A stretch of 49,593 nt of DNA, from contig JAHHHH010000057.1 of NCBI GenBank assembly GCA_019359415.1, forward strand, positions 1-49,593, written 5' to 3'. Below, one piece after another: positions 1 through 6,626 of the stretch (position 1 is the stretch's first letter; each line of letters starts with the position of its first letter). Both the position numbers and the translations under genes were made by a program. The notes under the pieces were generated by a model, which saw only the letters and a list, made by a program, of their open reading frames with translations, was not told the DNA's origin and searched no databases. The DNA is from Iphinoe sp. HA4291-MV1. GTDB taxonomy: Bacteria > Cyanobacteriota > Cyanobacteriia > Cyanobacteriales > Nostocaceae.

Positions 1-2
1 CT

Positions 3-113
3 AGAACCTATGAAGAATTAGATTGTGCCATTACAAATGCACTCTTAACAGTGACTCATCAAGACATTATTGGATGGTTTACCCACTGTTGCTACTATAT
101 TGCACCCAACTGA
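3..113 (+). pseudogene. C-terminal remnant of IS630-like transposase
   Basis: The window opens inside an open frame that reads RTYEELDCAITNALLTV and then a segment containing WFTHCCYY before a TGA stop. The pattern of Ala-Leu-rich helix, 'DI.GWF.HC.Y' and stop resembles the extreme C-terminus of IS630-type (Tc1/mariner superfamily) transposases; this is recognition from memory of the family, not a search. Only about 36 residues lie in the window, so whether the upstream part is intact cannot be judged. A TA-flanked miniature element at 49101-49221 is of the type such a transposase could mobilise. Confidence 0.5.
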
Positions 114-869
114 GAACCGCTATATTTTGTAGTGGGGACCGGACTGCCCGCTTTCAATTGAAGTAGGGAGCAATCCTCGTCTCCCATTACCATCTTTTGT
201 GCAAAATTGGGATGCTTCCCCGGAGAAACAAATTGCACCTTACGAACATTGAGTTGTCAAGGTTCTCTTGACTCTGCTTTATTTGATCCTTACTTTGGCG
301 AGAGGCTATAACCTGTCACGAATGACAACGAATAGAATTCTTTATGTCTTAGGATAAACAAATAAGAAAATTATCTATTAAGTAGCCGTCATGACGAATT
401 CGTCACCAGAACGAATGAAAAATTTTCTTATCTCCCCTGCTCCCTGCTCCCTGCACCAGTTGCTTTTTCAAGTCAGGTCGGCACAAATAAAGTGAACTAT
501 GTAACAAAATATAAAGCCACTGTAATCTTTGCGATCGCTGAGTCCCTGAGTCCTTACGGACACGCTATGCGGAACGCGTTAGCTCCATAGTGTGAATTAA
601 TCGTGCCGTTCTACTTACACTTAGAGTACAACTAGATATAAGCAAATCGTCACTATGGCGACATTCTCCTAGTTAAATACTAGTTAAGCTTAGTATGACT
701 GGTGTATGGGGTTCAGGATATTAGCATTAGCTATAATATTTAGCAATTACTTGCATTTGCTATTTAGTTCAGTTAAAGTCAAAGTGAGCACCTAAGCGAA
801 ATTCCTGAATGTAATGATTAGGAACTAAAACTGGGTGAAAAGCTGATTATAGACATTCACAGAGGAAAC
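114..869. other. Intergenic spacer with repeat debris
   Basis: No gene is supported here. The stretch holds a TC-rich 'ccctgctccctgctccctg' motif (435-455) common between genes of this genome, a HIP1 site (531-538) and a segment at 545-590 ('ccttacggacacgct...gcggaacgcg') related to the palindromic repeat found again at 26420-26591. The leader immediately before the peptide gene at 870 is AT-rich and probably holds its promoter, but I could not place a convincing -35/-10 pair. Confidence 0.5.
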
Positions 870-1046
870 ATGTCAAATCAATTTCAACAAAATGCTCCAA
901 AACACTTCCGTTCCAGCAAAATTCAAGTTGAAATCAAAGAATTTGCTCCGCAACAAACCAGTAAAAATACCACTACTCAGTTAAATACTGATGCTGATGG
1001 TAGTGACTTAAATACTGATGCTGATGGTAGTGATTTGAGCAACTAA
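870..1046 (+). CDS. Short repeat-bearing peptide, candidate RiPP-like precursor
   Basis: A 58-codon frame starts with ATG four bases after a strong AGAGGA ribosome-binding site (861-866). The N-terminal half (residues 1-36) is mixed and charged, with SKIQVEIKEFAP near residues 16-26, and looks leader-like. The C-terminal part is two exact tandem copies of LNTDADGSD (residues 39-47 and 48-56) followed by LSN and a TAA-TAG double stop. The repeats are encoded by 27-bp units at 981-1007 and 1008-1034 that differ only in the last codon base. The gene lies directly upstream of a JmjC oxygenase and a [2Fe-2S] protein on the same strand. Leader plus repeated core next to an oxygenase is the usual organisation of ribosomally made, modified peptides; the DxDG-S-D pattern also resembles metal-binding loops. 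Function is inferred from context only; I do not recognise a named family. Confidence 0.65.
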   Translation: MSNQFQQNAPKHFRSSKIQVEIKEFAPQQTSKNTTTQLNTDADGSDLNTDADGSDLSN

Positions 1047-1080
1047 TAGTTGCTAATTATCCCATTACACTTAGACGCTA

Positions 1081-1141
1081 AGGGGTAGGGGATATCGTAA
1101 GACCCACCCTTACTCCTAGTAGATTTTCATTAGTTTTTTTT
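1081..1141 (+). terminator. Stem-loop plus T tract between peptide gene and oxygenase gene
   Basis: The arms 1081-1091 (AGGGGTAGGGG) and 1107-1117 (CCCTTACTCCT) can pair over 11 positions with two G-U pairs, with a 15-base loop. A run of eight or more T's follows at 1134-1142, though about 16 bases after the stem, so this is not a textbook terminator. It could act as a leaky attenuator that keeps the short peptide mRNA in excess over the downstream enzyme mRNA. This is inference. Confidence 0.4.
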
Positions 1142-1167
1142 TATTTAAATTGAGAATTATTAGCAAT

Positions 1168-2346
1168 ATGCTGGGATTTAGAGATATACTAAGACCATAT
1201 AGTGTGGAAGAATTTCTAAAAAAGAATTGGACAAGCAAAGCAGTGTTTATATCTAGTGGAGAGCAAAATAAATTTGCTCACCTGTTCTCTTGGGAAAAAC
1301 TCACATATCTGTTGAACTTTCATCAGTTCAAATACCCTGATCTCCGTTTAGCATTAGATGAACAAGTCTTAGATGAAAGTGCAAATACTAATATCATCCA
1401 GCGATGCCAAGAAGGTGCAACTCTCATCCTCAACGGAGTACAGAAACTGATTCCAGAACTGGCTAATTTTGCCTCGGAAATGAAATATGATTTGGGCTAT
1501 GGTGTACAAGTAAACGCCTACTGTTCCTGGCCTAAAAAACAGGGTTTTTCTTCCCACTATGACACCCATGAAGTCTTCATTTTACAAATAGATGGTACAA
1601 AGCAATGGTATGTATTTCCTGACACGATTAAGTATCCTTTACCTGAACAGAAATCATCTTCATTTTCGCCTCCAGAAGGAGAACCTTATTTAACTTGCAC
1701 TCTCAAACCTGGAGATGTTCTTTACATTCCTCGCGGTCATTGGCACTATGCAGTTGCTCTTGATGAACCATCGCTGCATTTAACTTTAGGGGTGCATTGC
1801 AAAACGGGTGTTGATTTTCTGGAATGGTTAGTTAACGAACTGCGTCAGCAGGAAGAGTGGCGCAAAAGTATGCCATTACGTGTAGAGACAGCGGCTGTAG
1901 AGAGCTATGTAGATAGCTTAATTGAAAAATTGAGTAAACATATTGCTCATAACAATATCTCTGATGATTATATTAGTTATCTCGATAGCTTAGGGAAAGC
2001 GATCGCTCGCTACTCTTTACCTTATCAAGCAGGATTTAATATATTTGAACAAGGGACGCAAACCAAGTTCAAAACTGCCAAATTTCAGCGATTTAAAATT
2101 ACCGAACTGCCAGATGGTAGTGGCTACAAAATTGTTGTAGCTGGTAAAGAAGTATCTCTCAAAGGGGTACCCATCTCTCTCGTGGAAAATTTATTCACTG
2201 GAGAAGTTTTTACAGGAGATGATGTCATTAATTGGCTACCAGGTTATGATTGGGAAATTGATATTGTTCCTCTTTTGTCTCTCTTGGTCACCGAAGGCAT
2301 CATTTTCGTTCATCCCTCTGTGTCATATCCTTTTTCTCTCAAATAA
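1168..2346 (+). CDS. JmjC/cupin-4 family 2-oxoglutarate oxygenase
   Basis: The 392-residue product matches the Cupin_4/JmjC (RoxA/NO66-like) protein hydroxylase architecture. The Fe(II) facial triad is visible as HYD (His130, Asp132) and a distal His in PRGHWHYA (about His193), on a double-stranded beta-helix that spans roughly residues 60-215. The C-terminal third ends in a helical/winged-helix-like part (about 310-390), as in ribosomal oxygenases. The family hydroxylates protein side chains with 2-oxoglutarate and O2. A TTG at 1150 would add six residues; ATG 1168 is preferred because MLGFRDILRPYS is the usual family N-terminus, but neither has a good Shine-Dalgarno. It lies 121 bp after the repeat peptide gene and 18 bp before the sucrase/ferredoxin-like gene, suggesting one transcription unit. 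Its likely substrate is the neighbouring peptide (inference). Confidence 0.85.
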   Translation: MLGFRDILRPYSVEEFLKKNWTSKAVFISSGEQNKFAHLFSWEKLTYLLNFHQFKYPDLRLALDEQVLDESANTNIIQRCQEGATLILNGVQKLIPELANFASEMKYDLGYGVQVNAYCSWPKKQGFSSHYDTHEVFILQIDGTKQWYVFPDTIKYPLPEQKSSSFSPPEGEPYLTCTLKPGDVLYIPRGHWHYAVALDEPSLHLTLGVHCKTGVDFLEWLVNELRQQEEWRKSMPLRVETAAVESYVDSLIEKLSKHIAHNNISDDYISYLDSLGKAIARYSLPYQAGFNIFEQGTQTKFKTAKFQRFKITELPDGSGYKIVVAGKEVSLKGVPISLVENLFTGEVFTGDDVINWLPGYDWEIDIVPLLSLLVTEGIIFVHPSVSYPFSLK

Positions 2347-2364
2347 ACCAATCAGTACAGGTAG

Positions 2365-3342
2365 ATGAATACTTTCTTTTGTTCCGACAATTCACGACAA
2401 GCAGGAGAAGATATTATTGGCAGCGCCACCAATAACCAGATTTACATATCAATTGAGTGTCGCACTCCCTGGACAGCAGAAGCCTTCAATTCTAAATGGG
2501 TTCCAGAGAATTTGAGGCTCTTAGTAGCCAAGTGTAAGTCAAGTAAAATCCCAGCAAGATTTCTCTTGATTGCTAATAACTTATCACATAAAGTAGACGG
2601 TACAACTTTATTGATTTATCAGAAAAAAGAGGGACTGAGTAACGGATACCACAAACAAGAGTTTCATCTGGCACATATTGAGCAAGTAGCAGCGGTTGTC
2701 AGAAAATGGTTATCTGGTAAATCTAGCAATTATGAAGTGAAAACCAGTGCAACCAGAGATATTTTAGTGTGTACCCATGGTACCCATGATCTTTGCTGTG
2801 CTAGATATGGTAATCCCTTTTATGCCCAAGCTACAGCAATGTCTCATGATTTGTGCTTGGACAATGTTCGTATTTGGAAATCAAGCCACTTTGGTGGACA
2901 TCGATTTGCACCAACAATAATAGACTTGCCAGAAGGAAGATTCTATGGTGCCCTTGAGCAAGATTCATTTAGATCGATTTTGACGCGAACTGGTGATATC
3001 AACTGCTTGAATAAAATCTATCGAGGTTGGGGAATTCTGCCAGAGTCTATTCAGGTTTTGGAAAGAGAACTCATCCTTCATCATGGATGGGATTGGTTTC
3101 ATTACAAAGTTGCAGGCAGAATCATTGAGGAAAGTTCAGATAAGAATACAATTCTGGCTGAACTAACTGTTGAAAAACCTGATTGTTCTCTTCACACTTA
3201 CCAAGCTAAGCTTGTCAAAAATGACAGTAAGACTCTTCAGCTACGGGGTTCTTGCAATGCCAAGAAAGAGTCATTGTTCGTTAAATATTCTGTAGCTAAC
3301 CTCTCGGTTTTTTCTGAGACGCTTGTAGCTTGTAGTGCATAA
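2365..3342 (+). CDS. Sucrase/ferredoxin-like [2Fe-2S] family protein
   Basis: This 325-residue protein has the hallmarks of the sucrase/ferredoxin-like family (thioredoxin-fold [2Fe-2S] proteins): FCSDNSRQAGEDIIGSA at the N-terminus, the central CTHGTHDLCCARYG (Cys136, Cys144, Cys145) and HFGGHRFAPT (His175, His179). Cys and His in these motifs are expected cluster ligands. The name is historical; no sucrase activity is implied. The start is ATG 2365, 18 bp behind the oxygenase stop, so translation may be coupled. A [2Fe-2S] protein next to an Fe(II) oxygenase could supply electrons or act in modification of the upstream peptide; that role is inferred. The 3' end overlaps a convergent GNAT gene by 47 bp. 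Confidence 0.85.
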   Translation: MNTFFCSDNSRQAGEDIIGSATNNQIYISIECRTPWTAEAFNSKWVPENLRLLVAKCKSSKIPARFLLIANNLSHKVDGTTLLIYQKKEGLSNGYHKQEFHLAHIEQVAAVVRKWLSGKSSNYEVKTSATRDILVCTHGTHDLCCARYGNPFYAQATAMSHDLCLDNVRIWKSSHFGGHRFAPTIIDLPEGRFYGALEQDSFRSILTRTGDINCLNKIYRGWGILPESIQVLERELILHHGWDWFHYKVAGRIIEESSDKNTILAELTVEKPDCSLHTYQAKLVKNDSKTLQLRGSCNAKKESLFVKYSVANLSVFSETLVACSA

Positions 3343-3757
3343 AAACATGACTCACATCCAGATAATCAAATGGCTCTCCTTCTTCGCGGAATCCTAGTCG
3401 CTTGTAAAAGTTGACGGCATGAATTCGTGACATTAATCTCAATGTCTTGAGATTTTTTTCCTGAGCTATTTCTATCAATTTTTCCATGAGTTTTGTACCG
3501 ATGCCTTGATGGCGAAACTCAGGTAGCACGGCGAGATAGGCAATACTTCCCAATTCTTTTGATAGTAAGCGTAGTCTCGCTGAACCAATGACTTTATGAT
3601 CACAAACGGCAACTAGATGAAAAGCGCTATCTTCATGCTTGTCTTTTTCTGTTCCTCTGTCCATTCCTAAAGGTGCTCTCAGAACAAGCCACCTTTGATG
3701 GAACATATCATCTAGTTCTTGTTTATCTTTGACGGGACGCACCTTGATGTTTTGCAT
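3296..3757 (-). CDS. GNAT family N-acetyltransferase
   Basis: The 153-residue protein is a single GNAT domain. The acetyl-CoA binding motif A is RHQGIG (residues 82-87) after the beta-4 strand IAYLAVLPE, and motif B contains VNFYKRLGFREEGEPF. It would transfer an acetyl group from acetyl-CoA to an amine; the substrate cannot be told. The start is the ATG at 3757 with GAGG about eight bases upstream; an in-frame TTG at 3769 is less likely. It is convergent with the sucrase/ferredoxin-like gene and their coding ends overlap. It could be an accessory modifier of the peptide locus or simply a neighbour. Confidence 0.85.
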   Translation of the reverse strand: MQNIKVRPVKDKQELDDMFHQRWLVLRAPLGMDRGTEKDKHEDSAFHLVAVCDHKVIGSARLRLLSKELGSIAYLAVLPEFRHQGIGTKLMEKLIEIAQEKNLKTLRLMSRIHAVNFYKRLGFREEGEPFDYLDVSHVFMHYKLQASQKKPRG

Positions 3758-3814
3758 TGAAATCCTCAATCATAGCAATTCACTAGTTTCTTGCAAAAAT
3801 CCGATTTTAGGGCA

Positions 3815-4010
3815 TTTGGAACCGCAGATGGACAAGCCACTGCGTTGCGGAGAGCAGCGCCTTTTCCTAAGGGAAACGCTACGCGTTCGCCCTTGGCGTC
3901 TCCCCTTGGGAGATGCGGGGGTTCCCCCCGTTGTTGCAAGAGCGTCTCCGCAAGGAGAAGCACGTGGCGTGCAGATGGACGCAGATAAATACAGATAATT
4001 TATCTGTTTT
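3815..4010. repeat. Patch of nested palindromic repeats
   Basis: Between the GNAT and the helicase lies a GC-rich patch built from short dispersed units: 'accgcagatggac' at the left, 'cctaagggaaacgctacgcg' and 'ccttgggagatgcgggggttccccccg' in the middle, and 'gcagatggacgcagataa' at the right. The outer unit recurs at 15889-15910 (start of pyrF) and in variant form at 6555-6580 and 28802-28868. Several open frames cross this patch in both directions; none is convincing. Confidence 0.6.
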
Positions 4011-4049
4011 CAGATTCAAAAAAATGACTTTTGCAAGAGAGCAGGATTC

Positions 4050-6509
4050 TCAACTGTTGTCAAGCGAATTGAGTCTAGGATTTGTTGCTACAGTAACTAT
4101 GCTTTGGGGAAACTGGCGTTTGAGTGCTGGAAACACAGGACAAGGGGTTTGCTCTTGTAAATTATCTGGCTTACTCCAGGTAAATGGAGCTTTCTTTGCA
4201 GCAGACATCCATAACAGACGCTTTGCCCGTGTCATGGCAACGTAGAGTAAGCGGTATTCTTCAGCTGTTTTGAGGTGTTTTGCTTGTTCCCAAGCTGTGG
4301 TGATGCTGGGTAAGGTAGATTGACCGTGGAGAGCAGCACGGATTTGGGCGCGGGCAACTTCTGATAGAGTAAAGTTACCCAAAAACTGGCTTTGGGGAGG
4401 AACCCAAAATCTTCCAGGAATTAAGTTTTCATGGAGAAAGGGCATGAAAACGTAGTCCCAATCTAGCCCTTTTGCTTTATGCATGGTGATAATTGTCAGT
4501 TGACCGCGACGGGTGTATCGTGCTTCTAAGTCTTCTGTTTCTACAGGTTCAAACCGTTCGGAACTGACGATTTCACTCAAGACATTCAGCATTGCCCCCA
4601 TTGAAGTATTGCCAGCTATTTGCTGGATGACTCGTTCTGCTAGTTTATCGGCTGTTGCTAGTTCTGCTTGCTCATAATTGAGTGTTAGGGCTATAAATGA
4701 AATTAACTGGTACAGGGGCAGTTCTAAACGGGCGCGAAGTAAACTTCGACATAGGTGAGCAGCTTTTTGCACTGGTTCTGGTTGTGGTGAAGCCAAAGGA
4801 CCAGGATACAAAAATTCTTCGGGCAAAGTCGCGAGGGCGTTGAGGTCTTGCGTTTCAATCAAACGCCGCTGTACAAGAACTTCTAATGCTCTTTTGAGGT
4901 AGTCGGGAGAGTGAGGGCGATCGCAAAATTGCAAAATTGCCAAAATCTCTTCTGGTACATGAGAATGGCGATCGCGTTCTCCTACGTCGTATAGAGAAAT
5001 TTTATACTCTTTACACACGGGAGTCAGCGCCTCTGACAACCACCTTCCCTGACGGTTTTCCCGTACTAAAATTGCTGCAGTAATTTTGTTTGGCTCTTGA
5101 GAGAATAACTCTACAATCCTCTCGGACAGCAACTCGACTGTGTGATGAATATCACGCGGTGTGTACAGTTCCAGTCCTCGTCCCACCTTTTGCGGATTAG
5201 CATCTGGTTGGGGGTCGTTTGAGTCAACAGGGTGAATTCTTTGGAAACGAAACGGTAATGAGGGGGATGGGCAATGGGCATTGGGCATTGGGCAAAAATT
5301 ATTCTTCTCCTCTGCTCCTCTGCTCCTCTGCTCCTCTGCTCCCCCTGCTCCCCCTGCTTCTTTTTGTCCTGTTTTCATATAGAGACTATTCACCCATTCC
5401 AAGACAAAGTTCGCGGCTTCAATGATAATTTGATTGCTACGACCGGCTTGATCCATTGTTGCCAATCGTTTTTGGGCATTGCATTCTTCACAGAATTGCC
5501 GAAAATAAATTGGATCGGCTGGGGTGAAGGTAGAGTTAATTGCTTGGTTGGGATCGCCAACGCGGATGAGATTTGGCGGTTGGTTGGGGTTGTGGGGATC
5601 AGTGGCGAGAATTGTTAAGAGTTGTGTTTGCAAGGGACTGGAATCTTGCGCTTCGTCTTCAAAGACGGCGAAAACTTGGTTTTGCTCGATTCTTCGGGCG
5701 TTTTCGTTTTCTAAAACGCGCAGAGCGGCTAAAATCATGTCATCGTAATCGATGAAGTCACGCGATCGCATTAAATTTTGATATTGCTCATATAACCCAG
5801 CCGCGATGCTTAAGATTTTATATTCGTCTGTGGTTTGTTTGCTTAACTCACGCAAATCTTCCGGTAACAAACCAGAACTTTTTGCTTCATGAATCACTGT
5901 AGTCGCCAGTTCCGGCAAAACTTCTGTCCGTAATACCGACTGTCGTCGCAGTCTTTCTGTTTCTTCCCCGTCAAATTGAATACCTTCTAATAAGCGAGAA
6001 TAACGTTCAGGATGGCTGCCAATCCATTGCTCTACAGCAGTCCGAACGAATCTATGACTTTGATTTGGTGTAATTAAAGTGACATTTTCTAATTCTAAAC
6101 CTGACAAATCAGGATAGCGGCTGGCTATGTTCAATGCAAGACCATGTAGCGTATGTACAACAAAGCCAGTCTGGGGTAAAGATAATTTCTTTAAGTATTC
6201 GCGGATTTTAGCTTTAATATTAGCAGCAGCTGAGCGAGTAAAGGTGACAACAATGAGTTGACGACGGGTGTTTCGATGTAATTGGGCAGATTGCTCATAC
6301 TGACGAGCGATCGCAATTGCTGCAGCCGCAGCCATTCCTGTGGATTTGCCAGCACCGGGAACTGCTGAAACAGCCAGTGAACCGGATTCCCAGTCAGCCA
6401 TATGCTGCTGTCCAAGACGGAGGGTGCTACGGATATTTGCTATGCCTGTCTCTCGCAGTGAAGACACAGGTAATGAAGATAGTTCTATAGATTGAGATTC
6501 TTTAGGCAC
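4050..6509 (-). CDS. UvrD/Rep-like superfamily 1 DNA helicase
   Basis: The 819-residue product is a superfamily 1A helicase, translocating on single-stranded DNA with ATP. Walker A is VPGAGKST (about residues 50-57), motif Ia is VVTFTRSAA, motif II is FEDEAQDSS, motif V is TIITMHKAKGLDWDYVF and motif VI is LLYVAMTRAKR. It is somewhat longer than PcrA-like cores because residues about 380-415 are a low-complexity insert (AGGAGGAEEQRSRGAEE then NNFCPMPNAHCP) encoded by a heptamer-repeat element (5266-5370). The insert lies between the motif III/IV region and the C-terminal helicase half and appears tolerated since the frame is open throughout. The role is presumably DNA repair or replication restart; the exact paralogue is not certain. 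Confidence 0.9.
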   Translation of the reverse strand: MPKESQSIELSSLPVSSLRETGIANIRSTLRLGQQHMADWESGSLAVSAVPGAGKSTGMAAAAAIAIARQYEQSAQLHRNTRRQLIVVTFTRSAAANIKAKIREYLKKLSLPQTGFVVHTLHGLALNIASRYPDLSGLELENVTLITPNQSHRFVRTAVEQWIGSHPERYSRLLEGIQFDGEETERLRRQSVLRTEVLPELATTVIHEAKSSGLLPEDLRELSKQTTDEYKILSIAAGLYEQYQNLMRSRDFIDYDDMILAALRVLENENARRIEQNQVFAVFEDEAQDSSPLQTQLLTILATDPHNPNQPPNLIRVGDPNQAINSTFTPADPIYFRQFCEECNAQKRLATMDQAGRSNQIIIEAANFVLEWVNSLYMKTGQKEAGGAGGAEEQRSRGAEEKNNFCPMPNAHCPSPSLPFRFQRIHPVDSNDPQPDANPQKVGRGLELYTPRDIHHTVELLSERIVELFSQEPNKITAAILVRENRQGRWLSEALTPVCKEYKISLYDVGERDRHSHVPEEILAILQFCDRPHSPDYLKRALEVLVQRRLIETQDLNALATLPEEFLYPGPLASPQPEPVQKAAHLCRSLLRARLELPLYQLISFIALTLNYEQAELATADKLAERVIQQIAGNTSMGAMLNVLSEIVSSERFEPVETEDLEARYTRRGQLTIITMHKAKGLDWDYVFMPFLHENLIPGRFWVPPQSQFLGNFTLSEVARAQIRAALHGQSTLPSITTAWEQAKHLKTAEEYRLLYVAMTRAKRLLWMSAAKKAPFTWSKPDNLQEQTPCPVFPALKRQFPQSIVTVATNPRLNSLDNS
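5266..5370. repeat. Heptamer (STRR) repeat element inside helicase gene
   Basis: On the plus strand there are four units of the type TGGGCAA/TGGGCAT, then AAAATTATTCTTCT, then a run of CTCCTCTG-type units. The same three-part composite (heptamers, identical 14-base linker, CT-rich tail) occurs in priA at 20018-20150 in the same orientation relative to the gene. It is in frame in the helicase. Confidence 0.9.
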
Positions 6510-6549
6510 TGATTTTTCAAATGAGCGTCTTAACCTAATAAGATTTTAA

Positions 6550-6613
6550 ATTTTGAACCGCACCCTCGACGCGGATGTACGCAGATAATGTTTAAATTTT
6601 TATCTGCGATTGC
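6550..6613. repeat. Dispersed hairpin repeat, diverged copy
   Basis: The segment begins 'gaaccgcaccctcgacgcgg', matching the left arm of the perfect hairpin at 28802-28868, and ends with 'gcagataatg...ttatctgcga', a second inverted pair. The right arm of the full hairpin is missing. It lies between the divergently oriented helicase and glycosyltransferase genes, so it may overlap their promoters. Confidence 0.6.
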
Positions 6614-6626
6614 AATTTTAGAAAGA

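Noticed and set aside
230-310. Coding-like fragment near the left end (SLDSALFDPYFGERL)
   Set aside because: The stretch is short, changes frame against the neighbouring text and cannot be assigned; it may be transposase debris.
3729-4245. Plus-strand frames in the palindromic patch and helicase 3' end
   Set aside because: They lie antisense to the GNAT and helicase genes or within repeats and have no protein-like features.
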